A stretch of DNA of 64,000 nt from Trichobilharzia szidati. Its lineage: Eukaryota; Platyhelminthes; Trematoda; Strigeidida; Schistosomatidae. Both the position numbers and the translations under genes were made by a program. Positions 23,771 through 36,700 of the stretch are shown in pieces (position 1 is the stretch's first letter; each line of letters starts with the position of its first letter). The notes under the pieces were generated by a model that saw only the letters and a list, made by a program, of their open reading frames with translations, had not been told where the DNA came from and searched no databases. The DNA is taken from assembly GCA_944472155.2 (NCBI GenBank), contig OX235279.1:157130199-157194198 (forward strand), in the 5' to 3' direction.

Positions 23771-26479
23771 TATAAGAAGGATGGGGTCTATTGATCATTT
23801 ATATTTGATTAGTAAACATACTTTCATACAAAACAAGCATATTTTGCCATTTTCTTCATGAATTTGTTCCTGCAGTTATCGGTTATTTCATTTCTCCACA
23901 CATATTATGGATGCATTTACTTCCTTCCGTTTGGATTCTTCATATTTAGACACTCGATGACCACTGGAATACTGTTCTCTCTTCCAGGTCCAACTATTGT
24001 TGCTGTGTATCCATTTCGAAAATGAAACGCATTCAGTCTTGTTCATTGAGGTGAATTTAAAACTTATACGAATAATTGATGGTGTATCTTCAATGAATAA
24101 TCATGAATTATAACAAGAAGTAGACAAAAGGTGATAGTGAATAGTGAATAAGCATCTATTTAGATATACTGAAAGAGATTTGTAGCTCAGGCTGATGATG
24201 TTGAGATATTTGAGTTCTGTGAGCGTGATGGGATATTTGCGAAATATCGTTTCAGCGCAGACCACAATATGAGATCAACATTTAAGAGATATTCATCAGA
24301 ACCACCACAAGTTCATTTGATTACTTTTACTTTATTTTCCTCATTATTTTTCTTCAAATACTCAGACATATTTATGTTAAATTAACTCTCCTTATCTTTT
24401 TCACATTTTTTCACAGTGTGCTTACTTTTATGAAATTCTTTCATTATCTCTTTATATCTCACTATATGACATTGTTATGTTCACCTTTAAAAGTCGTTTC
24501 TGTATTAATTATCATCAGCCAAGTAACAATGACCCACAAAATACTCTATCAGTTTCTTTCAGTCTACATTTTACCGCCTTCTAGTTATCTGTTTCACAAC
24601 ATCAAAGAATGTGTTGCATTATAATTGGATTTACGTTGTGTTTGTGTATTATTTTGTATGTGTATGCTGGGTTGGATGGTTTGTCGGCATCAAGTTTATA
24701 ATACTCAGATAGAATACGTTCTAATGAGATTGGCTACGGACACCAACTTCCGATTTCTAGCAGTGCTGTTTTATGAGTTTGTCGTCCTACTTAATTTGGT
24801 CTGTCCTGCATCCCTCCTCTGATTCCTTACTTCGTAGCTGTAGTCACGAATGACGCCATTGCGGATCGAATTCAGTACCGTCATGTAACGACATCAGCCT
24901 CGTTGACTGTTCAATCAGAGAGTCTCAATCAAATTGTCTCAGCGTGTACCTGATCCATGTTCCATTTTCTTCTGCATACTTGACAGACAATGGGAGTTTA
25001 GTTTCCTTTCGTCATCAAACTTCATTTTGCGTTTTACTTGTTTCCTGGTTGGCCACAGGATCTTCATTGTCAAGAGAAGATAGCTGTCGGTAAAGCTCTC
25101 TGTTTCGCTTCCGGTTACACTCGTGCAACGTCTCTGAATGACATAGCCGTACTGACTACCTTGACATTAGTGATGAGAATTGACTCTGATTCTTGTTGTT
25201 GAGTGAGTACCAGTGATGCATGATTGTCTGTTTTCCCGACGAAATCTTTGATAACTCTGACATTCTCGTTCGTGCTGCCACCTGTAGCTGGAACGATGTT
25301 GGCTAGGATGATGAAGCAGTCGAAATCCCATATGATTCTACCGTAGATAGGGACCAGTGCTTCTTGTTGTTGTTGTCGTTGGTTGAGTGAATAAGTAGAT
25401 ATATATATATTTCGACCTGAAAATTACACTAATGTGTACTCACTGATCCTAATATGGTTTGAAGCAATTGACCGGTGCGGCAATGAAGGCATTTCTGATA
25501 GGCGACTGAAGACTTACATCAACTGACACCTACCTCGATTTTGAAGGTTAGGCGACTGAGTGTCCAGAAAGAATGAGCAATCAGTGGATGACTCTGGCAG
25601 TGAAGCGAATCAACCGAAAACCTATTACTTATAATATGTCACACACATGGTTGCACAAGAATGACACTACAGTTACATACTTCGATTTTGGAATGTGATT
25701 GCAGGGATAGTGTTGCCTTAATAAAGCCAATAGTTTTTTAGTTGAAGTCATTATCAGTTTATCTGCATTGTGAAGCGGAAAAATCTGATAAACATTGTCA
25801 GCTTTAAAGTTTACATGATAACTCAAGAAAATTATACTTCATAGGATTGAAATTAGCTGAGTGATCAGGTATCACTCATATGGATAAATATTCATCCAGC
25901 ATGTAATCGTAGTGAAAATGTAGTTGCTGAGGCAGTGAGTGAGTGAGTAGGTTCAGCCTTAATCACTCAGATGTCCCTTCCACATCTAATAGTTTGGACC
26001 ATTTTGAGATGTTGTCACTGTCGTATTTACAGTGTCAGGTAATTGTAATTTATAGGAAGATGCCCTTCTTTTTTGTCGCAAACTGATTGCCACCTAAACT
26101 AAATAAAATACTGTATTGCTCACATTTTGGATGCCCTAATTCACAAGTAACGTGTTCTCTGCTGTCACAACCCAAACAATAAATTTTGTTATGTAGCGTA
26201 ATTCTTTTATTACGATTGTAGTATTTTTAGACAGTCAGTCTGATAAGAACCTGTGAAATGAAATAATGACATCACTCAATGCTGCAAATTTGATCCTTCC
26301 TTAAACTATCGCAGTAATGGTGGGAATAATAATACTATACACAAGTTTCTGTCACATGTTGAGGCAAGTCATTATCCAAAATTACGTAATATCAATTTAG
26401 TTTGCTCACGTTTACTCAACATTAGTGACTTGGCATCATTCCAGCTATTGTCATTTTTTTTTGTTATCATCTTGCTCGT

Positions 26480-26710
26480 TTATGAGAATAAGATGATCGA
26501 CCAGAACTCTGGCAGTTACAAGGACAACCAGCATATTTGCTGAAGGAAATGGAGGCGAATATACTGAACATAACCACTGAGGAGACAACTGGGTGACATC
26601 GCATGCCGAGCCCTCCAATGGTAGCCTGCCTGGCGAATGAGTGCTCCTACGTGGTTGTTTTAGGGGAAGCAACTGACGCGTCACTGAAAACCCTTTCAAC
26701 AGGCTGCCGC
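26480..26710 (+). pseudogene. RTE C-terminal relic (duplicate)
   Basis: Second copy of the relic at 6680-6880, slightly closer to the RTE consensus: ACTGGGTGACATCGCATG corresponds to the LGDIAHQ region. It is non-functional. Confidence 0.55.
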
Positions 26711-27214
26711 TTACGTTGCCACCATAATAAAATTCAAGGAACAGGTCAAAAATCTGTCAACGAACCAGCGAACAACATATTGAATGATTTCATTGTTCAC
26801 TTGAGTTCCGAGTAGAACACGGGGCTTCAACAGCACATCTCCGTTTTGTCGAATTTTCTACGATAGTTGTCTATAGTCTCTAACCTCCTCCTCACGTGAT
26901 CTCCTAAGCGTCACTTTTCGACACAAGCCCAACTCGGCGATTGCCAATCGGGTTCTAACCGAGCAATAGCTTGTCTCACGATTCCAATTGACGGTCTCCC
27001 CAGCGTTTATCCAATCCATCTCGATTTTCGTCAGCATACGTGTTTGGTGATAGATTCTTGATTGGTTTGTTTGTTGCCGCTAATTCATTTGTTGCCACGC
27101 AATATTCAATATGGAGCCGATGCAGCTGCTTATAAGAGTCTCCATTAGCCTGTTGGAAATGCTTTCAGTGACACACCCACCAACTTTCTGACCCATATGG
27201 AAGAACTCACCGAC

Positions 27215-29215
27215 TCACTGACTTTCACAACATTGTAGTTTAAAATACGAATTTAGTGCTTTGCGCTGTGTGGCGCTGGAGATCTCCAAACTGATTTCAT
27301 AGTGAAGAAGGTATGTCTCGCCTTTCATATCCTGGTTAGTTTCGACATCCTCACCCGTGCCTCTACCTGTGGTTGAAACGATGCTTCCTAGATAATTGGA
27401 GGATGTGGTCTCTCTCAAATTTGTTTCGTTGACGGTGATTGGTGCCAGTTGTTGTTGGTCGCTGGGTATCTTGATTACCTCCGTCTTCTCTGTGTTCAAT
27501 TCGAGTCTTGTGTTTGCTGCTCCTTCTGATTTTGTATGATATTAGACAAAGATCATCCACGCACGAAATTCAAATCCTCTGGAGCCTTCTTATCAGTCTT
27601 GCAGCGTATTCCTTCCTCCTCGCTTCACAATAGTCTGACTTCGATTATTTTCCGTCTTCTGGTTACTCGACACAAAATGAGTGGCGATATCATCATCAAC
27701 GAGAAAGACGCATCTATCAAACAGAAAAATTGAGAGTGTTACGGTTAAGACTGTCTGTCGAAGACCTTTCCAATGTCGATGAAGCTGATGTTGATTGGGA
27801 GTGGACTGCCATTCCATGCTCTATTCGGTGATAATATTTCAAGTAACAATCCGATCGACAAGTGATTCGCCTTTTTTGAATCCGGCTTGTTCCGCATTGA
27901 GTTCGGAATCCAATACCACGATTGCATTCAGGATTCCTGATGCTGTTGGAAAATCGGTATTCAATGGAAGTCAGTCCTGTGCGTGTTGTTGGTGGTATTT
28001 CTGGGTGAGTTGCAGGTGATGGTCGATTCAAGAGTCTTTTCAGGTGATCAGCCCATTGTTCAATTTGTCTCTTCACCTTGGTGATTAGGTTACTCTGGCT
28101 CTCTTTTATAGGTTGCATCTGCGTTCGCCTATTCCAGATTAGATACCACGCTATGTGATATATTGATCCCAGGTCTACTCTACCTGCGAAGTGTCTGTTC
28201 TGCTTCAGTCGCCAACGTGTCGTAGAATTGTCTTTTGTCTTTCTTAGAACTTTTATTCGTATCTTTATTCAGTGGGATGTGCACTGAACTCGGCTTCTCC
28301 TTCTGTTTTCCATCTTTGCGTTGGTTCATCTTCTGTTTCACAATCCTCCTTTCCTCTCTTCTGTTTACTTCTTAGTGTCTGTGAAGAGCCATTCCTTGTC
28401 AGGTCCCCTCTTTCTTCCTAAAACGGCTGTGTATGGAGAGTTACGATTTTGTCCGTGATGCTCAGTGATTTCACGTAATGCCTCTGACTTTTCTCATATG
28501 GCTGTAGTGAGTGTATCACTTGTAGTTTCGTCCTTCAGTTTCTGAGTGCTAAATTTTAACTGTTGTCCGTCTCCAGTTTTTTTGAGGGCTTTCAGCTTGA
28601 ACTTGAACCAGATGATGGTATGAGCCTACGTTTGCTCTCCTTTTTGAATTTGTGTCCAGCAGGCCGAGTCTCCACCTTCTTGAGCAACCTTCTTGAAATC
28701 AATTCTAGGGGGTTTCACGGTGTGTCCGTCAGGAGAAATTCATGTTGCTTTTTGTATATGCCAGTGATTATATACACTATCTCCAACCACCAAATCACTG
28801 AGGGCGCGTAATTCTGCGAAGAGTTGACGAATTCTACTCCTGAATAATCTGTTCCCAGTTGAGCATTCAAATCGTCCGTTATGATTTTGATGTCACTATT
28901 TGGGATCTCATCCATTACACTTTGCAGTCATCTATAGAAATCTTCCTTCTCTTTTCTGAGTTGTTTATGGCATTGTGCGTAGCATTGGACAACTGTGACT
29001 TTCCTTCCTTCCTTCCTTTTGAGTTGAATCTCGCTCTCATAATCCTGGGGAGATTGGTTCCTACTGCACAAGAGCTTTAGTAGCTTTTCGTTGAATCATG
29101 ATAACCACTTCCTCAGAGTGATTTCAGTTGTCGTCTGGGTGACGAGAGTAGATTACTGACTCTCCAGTTGACAATTCTGATAAACCACATCCATTCTACA
29201 TGCTCTAGCAGGTTC
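27215..29215 (-). pseudogene. Old, nearly full-span RTE (SR2-like) copy
   Basis: Read from 29215 downward on the minus strand: DIKIITDDLNAQLGTDYSG (endonuclease GDFNA-like box, G changed to D) near 28890-28830, then a long decayed linker. RT N-terminal sequence QIEQWADHLKRLLNRP follows at about 28070-28020, EHGMAVHSQ with the AFD region around 27820, DDLCLISYKI at 27557-27530, and NYLGSIVST at about 27395. Frames are broken many times. Its part below 27732 is shared with 7378-7896. Confidence 0.8.
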
Positions 29216-29839
29216 TTAGAACTTATACGCTGTATCTTATCAATTCCTTTGCCACCTGATCATCTATTCCAGCGTCGTACATTCTACGAGGATTTCACAT
29301 TCCTTTCGTATTATCTGCTTTCATTAAGAGATAATACATAGGCTGATTGACTTCTTCATGTCTTTCACAATGTGGCGTCAATTTGTCTCTCCGATGGCAG
29401 CTGACATTTAGTTTGTTGCTTATATTATTGTTGTGCTTTGAAATTTTTATGCAATTCGATTGCTTTCTGCATTGGGGTTGCTAACCACACATCCAACTCT
29501 CCCTCTTTTCCTGACCTTTCGACCGGCTAGAAAATTGCGATCTTGTAAACTAGATGAGGTTTCATAAAAATAGGCGACAAATAATGTATGTGTGTAAAAC
29601 TTGGGAATTTCGGCAGTATGTATTTCCATAAGAATTTGTCTGTTCGGTATATAACAGAGTGAAACAGCATTATTTACTGAATGACGCTTTGAACACAACA
29701 ACTACAAGTATACGAAAGGTAACTAAGTTAGTTGGATGGGGTTCGGCACACACATAGACATACCAGTCAGACTCAAGGGAGGAATGCTAATGGTTAGTTA
29801 CATGTTGGCTACGGATCCATTAATGACAGAGAGAAAGCC

Positions 29840-30392
29840 ATGTGTGATGATGACGATGAAATGAGGAAATGTGTGGATCAGCATAAAGAAAACTCAGATT
29901 TTCAAGGCCAATATCAAGTCAGTGAGTGCTTGTTCACATGGTTCAGAGACTTGGCGCACACGTCTCAAAAGGCACTTACAACAGGCTTTAGAGTTTCATC
30001 AACAGCTGCTTTCTCTTCATACCGAAGATCAGATGATCAGAAGGGATAATCAGTAGAGAAACCTGGGAACGAATCAACCAAGTACATATCGCTCGAAAAA
30101 CCTGCCTGAGGAAATGGAGGTAGGTGAATGAGATACGCTCTGAGAAGACCACTGGGTGACGGCACTTGCCAACTTCTTGAGAGGAACCCTAGTTGGAGGT
30201 GATGAGATGAGTGGTGATCGAAGGGTGACATAGAGGAGGAGATCCTGTGAGGTAGAGATGACAGTCTGTAGACAATCGTGGAGTCAGCTAAGACAGAATG
30301 CAGGAGACAGCACCAAATAAAGTTGTACAGTCAGAACCCTGTTTTTCACTCAGGACTCAAGGGAATAATATTAATAATAATAATAATATATA
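29840..30392 (+). pseudogene. RTE 3'-end relic upstream of the MEG promoter
   Basis: KTQIFKANIKSVSACSHGSETW corresponds to the RTE IRIFNTNVKSV..GSETW segment. GAAATGGAGGTAGGTGAATG and the ACCACTGGGTGAC stretch follow as the IGHTLR..LGDIA region. It ends with AACCCTGTTT...GGGAATAAT and a TAA-type repeat to 30392, about 220 bp before the TATA box of the MEG gene. Confidence 0.75.
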
Positions 30393-30614
30393 CAACTAGT
30401 AGGAATCACTGAACTGAAACAAGATGAATTGATGCCTTCAATGTCCTATACCTAATTGGCGTAGAATATCTCCATATTGCCATAGGTCATTTCATTTATT
30501 CACAATTACTAGAAATAAATAAATGAATGTGTGTCTTCTTCACACATTTCACTATTCATCTTGACCAATCATAAGAGCAGGACTGCTCATTACCAATCAC
30601 TGTAGAAAAAAATA

Positions 30615-30669
30615 AATATATATATGCAAGATAATCACACAGAAAACAGAAGTCCACATCCAGGCAACC
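30615..30669 (+). promoter_or_regulatory. Putative core promoter and short leader of the MEG gene
   Basis: A TATATATAT run at 30617-30625 lies about 45 bp upstream of the ATG at 30670, implying a 5' leader of roughly 15-25 nt if transcription starts about 30 bp downstream of TATA. The bases before the start (GGCAACC) are acceptable context for an animal start codon. This is inference from spacing only. Confidence 0.55.
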
Positions 30670-30742
30670 ATGATATCTCATAGTCTTCTATTCATCACCG
30701 TAATACTTGTCATACTGTCTTCGTGTTCATCTGTTATGATAT
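30670..30742 (+). CDS. MEG exon 1: signal peptide
   Basis: ATG followed by 24 codons and one extra base (T). MISHSLLFITVILVILSSCS is a short polar start, a strongly hydrophobic core and small residues suitable for signal peptidase. The donor GTAAGTAA at 30743 is consensus. The phase-1 ending sets the phase of every later exon. Confidence 0.85.
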
Positions 30743-33700
30743 GTAAGTAATACATAGTAAAATAATGATCATTTTGTAGTGTATTTCGTTTAGTTTGCTT
30801 TAATATTTTGCACACTTAAATGCTTAAATTGAGTCATGTAAAATGAACCCCTTGACACGACTGAGGAGCACTGGAGTTCAGCTAAACTTCAAAGATGATC
30901 AATCAACTGAAGATATCAGAGTCACACAGGAAGTAGAATTGTAATAGTTGAGAAGGACGAAACAAATAGGATTAACAAAATTTGCGTGTTAAATGTTGAG
31001 AGGAATTCGACCCAATGTAGGTAGAAGGATTGAACAAATCTCTGTATGCAGATGTTCTTCTCAATGAACATAAAATGAAAATTACAAAAGGTAGCGAAAC
31101 ATTATTCACATCACTAAAACGTTTACGTGAACCCTGATTTCAAGGGAGACTTAACTTGCGATGTCATTAGGAGAGAAGAATATCAACAACATCTCTGAGA
31201 AGAAAATACTTCACAGGAATGCACAATTTATTGCTCATAAGCATATCCAGTTACTCACATAACTTTCTTACTTCGTCTGTATAATTCCAATATTTTTCAT
31301 CGCTTGACTTCATCGGTAGTAGTATTTTCCATATTTTCGCTATGAGTGATGAGTCATTCCTAATGAACGTGTTGGGTGTCGATTCTATGAACAAAGAATT
31401 AGCCATCAACCTCTCTCTACATCTCAACCTACTTATATTACTTCTTAGAATTTTTACCCTCTCCCACCCTATTGTGAGGCTGTGTGTTAATGCATGCAGT
31501 GCGATTGCTGAACTTTTTCTAAACAACTTATCTTCGCTGAGTCAATCGTTCTAACATTAGCTAAATTTTTACGTTCTGACAGTGCTACTGATCCCGATCT
31601 ACTACTTCGACCTATGCAGTTGACTTAACTCACAGTCATTACAAAGTGTTCCGTGAATTATATTATCTTGTCTAATTGGGTCAACTGGGTATTTTAACCT
31701 ACAGAGCTTGTCCTACCTCGGTGAGTTTTTAGAACGAAATGCCACTTTAATTCCTGATTTATTAAGAATCCTACACAGGGCTTCAAATTTCCCTTCCTTA
31801 TATGGTAAAACTGTAGATGGCTTATATCCTCTCTTATTTATGTTATCATTAATAATTTCCCCATTGTTATTATTTTACTCTCGACCTTTTCTGACTTACA
31901 TAATGAATATGGAAAATACTCATACCGATAAAGTCAAGCGATGAAAAATATTGAAATTATATAAACCAAGTTAGAAAGTTGTGTGAGTAACTGGGTATGC
32001 TTATGAGCAATAAATTGTGCTCAAAACGTTGTCATTAGTGAATATTACTGTATAATACTGTGAGACTTTATCAACATAAATTTTACCCACAACGGAAGTT
32101 TAAATGGTACTATATAATACTGTAATCCTTTGCAGGCTTTATTCAACATCGCATTTCCTTTCATTTCTCTGTATATCACAATAACAACTCAATCACATTG
32201 AAATCTATTATTACTTTCATGCAACTGTAAAGGAAAATACACTTGTTTTTTGAAACGATCAATAATATAAGCAATTCAACGCTTTGTGAGTACAGTAGAT
32301 TGCTGTACATGCTAGTCCCGTTTAGCACTGTTAACTGATACTCACTCGTTTCCAGTCTTCATCAATTATTCTGAATTCCTTCAGTGGGACGAAGGGCTCC
32401 ATGTTTGAATTTCGGAGTGCCAGTACTTTGTGTGATGTCTTCTCATGGACTTACCTCTCACTTCATTGAACATACTTCTGATGCAGGCGGTCTAGGAGTG
32501 CATTTGCGTCAGAGAATCCAAGCTAGGACCTGCGTAGATGTTTGGGGAACATTCTAACAATGATGTTTTCAGTGCTGTGGTGTTATTTCTGTTTTGGCAT
32601 TCCAGTTACAAGTATCATCTTATCTAAAAACGTCTTGTTTACTGTGGTCATCATGCAAAAATACTACGTCATGCTCGTTTCACTAATGTCTTATTTAAAG
32701 CTTGGGGAACAGTTGACATCTATCAGAGAAGCGTAGTAACCTAAGGTGACTGAATAATCAGCAAGCTCAATTCACCACCTGAAGATACTGGTTCCGATCA
32801 CCACTAGACTGAAGTCGTGTGCACGTAATGCTAAAGAGTGGCAAACCAGGGTGGAACAGCTGCACAATACTCAGTCGGGCTGATAATATCCAGTATGTTG
32901 TTGTGCTGTTTACGTGCATTATAATCCAAGTGGAATAGGACTAACAGAAAGCGGTTTGTTCTCAACTTATTCAAATGTGTGGAGATAACCTTATCCGAAT
33001 GCCAGCTGATCAAATATCTTGATGGTCTGCTTGGCCCATGCACATGTCCGATACCAGTATTCCACTGAAGCTTTCAGTGTTTGTCAGACTGATCAAACTT
33101 GAAACCAATCGAATGACTCTAATCCATCACTTGAAATCACACAAGTTCCTAGACCATTCGATGTAATAAAGAATCACTAAGGATAAGTCACTAATATTCA
33201 CGACCTTAATACATGCTGACTGATCTTCACTAATCAGAAAAATTTCGATTATTTTAACCGTACTCCGAATTAGTTTCATTATCAAATTAAGTATAAGTAT
33301 GTTTCAATTGTTTACACACAATGATGAGTTTTTGTTTTTTGGTAATATTTCGAGCAAAATTACTGCCCTTGTTCACATCAACTGCTGGAATTCTTTTGCT
33401 TTTTAATTCACACATTTATGATTCGTGCTCACATATAGTTCTAGGCTGTTGATGGTTAAATAAATTATAATTATATTCCAATAGTTTACGCACAATGATA
33501 AGTTTTGTTATTGGTAATATTTCGAGCAAAATTACCACCTGTGTTCACACCACAGGTGGTAAATTTGCAAATTTTTTTGTCAACAGTTGTACTGAGTCCC
33601 CCTTGTTACATGTATCCTGTGTAACTTCAAGGAATATAGATTCTGTTATAAGTCTCTCTTTCCACTTTCTCATATTAGTCTTAAGAATGAAAACATTGTT

Positions 33701-36700
33701 CCAATCGATATTGTGGTTTTTGCGCCATTCATGTGCAGCTCTAGATAAATTTTCTTCTAAATTCTCGTAAGCTTGTGTTCCTGTTGGTTGACCTGTAGTT
33801 AGGCGTTTATGTAGGAAAGTGAGCCCCTTTATAGCAGGTGAGAGAACACAACTCTCCATACTAGCCAAGAAGAATTATGCTAGCAACTGACCAAGTGGCG
33901 AGCCCATTGATACCTCATCTCTCTGTCTATAGATTTCATTGTTGGAAAGAAATTAAATATTGAGAAGACATCGAAGTACTACTTGTTTTGCACTTCACAC
34001 ATTACCACCGCCACCCGCAATCAAATGAAATTTAGATATGAATTACTACAGAGTGTATACGACAACCTGAGTTCAAGGAGTAGATCTCGCTTACAGAACA
34101 CAATTTATACAGCCAAGTCTCTGTTTACACTGAATTTGGTTTCATTCCATTTGCACTCCGATTGGAACGATGCGACTACAATATGTGGGTCCTTCAAATG
34201 TTCAGTGGTGATGATGTGGCTATCCATGTGCCACTCAACCTACCATTTTTCAGTGGTAATTATTATCGCCTGTTAGTAAAGCAGGAGAGGTATTGTGTAC
34301 GGCTCGTGGCTATTCTACCATAGAAGCACCGACCAACGTGTCTCCACTGTGATCACATTTTACAAGTTCACATTATTAATACATTTGTGATGGAATAAGA
34401 ACAATATGTATGTTTCGAGTCTGATTTCTTTAGCTCGAGCAGTATCAGAACGTAAGCAGATAAAAATTCATGTGCATATTATAAAAGTTTAACGGATAGA
34501 TGATAAAGTATATGCGTGTGTGCATATAGAAATTTGTGTGCTTATTATTATTATTTGCAATACTTATTCAACAGTCTAGTGTTGTCTACTTGTATTGAAT
34601 AATTACAGGATAACTGTATCCTCCTAAGTGTGAGATTGTATTGTACATCATACCTGTAGATCTTGTCAGTTGTTATAGTGCACCACAAACAACACGTGAG
34701 TGCATCGATCAAAAGGAATCAAAAGAGATTCGAATAAACAAAGTTTAAAAGAAAGTGAAATATGAAGAATAAGAAGAAGGGGAAAATACGTTCAATAGAC
34801 GACCACGAGAAAGATAATTATGCCAGGCCAAATGGAATGTTTCCACGTTAAGGGAGATCAGTATCAATAGAGATCACTAAGTACGATTATGGATTAACAA
34901 AATGGTAAATACAATAAGAGCTCAAACTACTAAGTAGTAATAAGTAGTAAAAGCTAATCTATTTATAATCAAAACACCTCGAATGAGCACAGTTGGAAAT
35001 GAATTATCATCGTCATTCGATTGGTGTTGAGCACAACTTCAGTGAGTTACCAGTGAGATACCACAACCCATCATAGAAACATCAGTGAACATCAATCCTC
35101 AGATAAAGACAGATATCCCGATTGCATTTAACTGACTGAAAGCCAGATGGAATTCCCCCAGAATTGCTGAAAATATACCCTAGGACCACAGTAGATGTCC
35201 ATCCTCACAACGCTGTTACAGACAGTTTGGAAGGGGGAAACGTGCCCACTTATCATAAGAAGAGCTATCTTGTCAAGTTACGGAAGCATGATGACTTAAG
35301 GCTTAGCCAGAAGTGACATGGAATCATACTACAGTATTCGCCAGGCAAAATACTAATCTGCGTCATCCTGGAGGGACTGAGAGATGCTGTGGATACGAAA
35401 TCCTGCCCGGAGAACGCCGGATTCAGAGAGAACAAATCACCAGTGCATCGAATTGAAACCCTATGCATAATCATCATCATCGAACAGATGATAGAATGAA
35501 AACCTTTCTACCAAAGCTTCATCGACATTGGAAAGGACTGCGACAGCGTTGATGGCAATCTGGATTGAAACTGCCGCAACAATATGGAATGCAGTGACGC
35601 AAACCTAAATAGGCCTCATTTAGTAGATATATGATGATGTCTCGTGTGGAGTGATTCAATCAATCATTGGGAGATAAATGGGGGTAGGACAGGGTTGCCT
35701 ACTACCACCGACGATATTCATGATTGTGATTGACTGGATCATTCAACTGATACAACCTATTCAGGTTATTTTATTGCGAATTGTCATTGTGTAAGAGATA
35801 TGCAAAATTGTCAGTCGAATGCTGCTTACAATACGATAGACAGGAATGTGGACGCCTTATGGTAAAAGCAATAGTAGTAATGTAAGTAATAATTGGACTA
35901 ATAATATAACGATGGTACATGAAGGACCCTTAATAAAATACTTGATAGTACAGATTACTGGAATAAGGTAGAAGCGATTTAAATCAACCAGGGATCTGAC
36001 ACTGAACAAAAATTCTCCCAACTCAATACCCAGTAGATCCGATTCGGAAATGAATTTCTATGGACTACTAAACACCATGTCGATCTAGATCAGTTCGGTC
36101 GTCTGAACAAAGAAATTTTGCTTGATCTAGAACTATTGACTCTGCTTTGTTAAATAGTATAGTAAAACTCTCTGCCACTGGGATAGGTTAAAAGCATTAA
36201 AAAACTAATGTATAATACCACTTGAAAATGTAGCTCTGTTCCACACACACACACACACCGGGTGTTATTGGTGTGTTGCTGAATGCGTAGTGATCAGGTA
36301 GCATCCACCAAGGTGAAAAAAATTACTTCTTCGAGATTACTCCCGTTGGTTGTAAGTGATGTTTTTGTCACTGGTTGGATTTCTTCATCGCCATGATCAG
36401 TTCATGTTCCCTTGAAGTCCTGTCCTCTTTGCAAGCCTCTTCTACCAACTTGTTGATTTTCGACTGCATCTTCGAGTTTGTGTGAAATTCGGCATCAATC
36501 ATTCGCAAAGTCCAGATCTTCTAGATTCATCATGTTGGTCCAACGTCTTTCCATCATCTCAATCATCACCTAATATGTGCCGCGCGATCCAGTCCACCAC
36601 AGTGGTGAACATCATCAGTGAACTTTACTTTAACGGTTAGCGTTAAATATGTCTAAGATCCATTTTTCCTTACCTGTCCATAAAGTTACCTGCCACGATT

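Larger units (their letters stand above)
21195..27732 (+). repeat. ~5-kb segmental duplication, copy 2 (with RTE insertion)
   Basis: Collinear with 2942-7896. Left junction: GGAGAACTAGTAGTCTAACT in both. Right junction: AAACAGAAAA(A)TTGAG in both, after which the copies differ. It is longer than copy 1 because of the RTE at 21943-23770. At the right edge the minus-strand RTE relic continues beyond the duplication, so this locus keeps the uninterrupted context. Confidence 0.93.

Noticed and set aside
31700..31720. AG...GTGAGT pair near 31700 looking like an exon
   Set aside because: The enclosed length (16 nt) breaks the phase, and the sequence is Penelope GIY-YIG DNA read backwards.
36314..36352. 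39-nt symmetric phase-1 open segment with GTAAGTGAT donor
   Set aside because: It lies inside a minus-strand RTE relic and its acceptor (CATCCACCAAG) lacks a pyrimidine tract.
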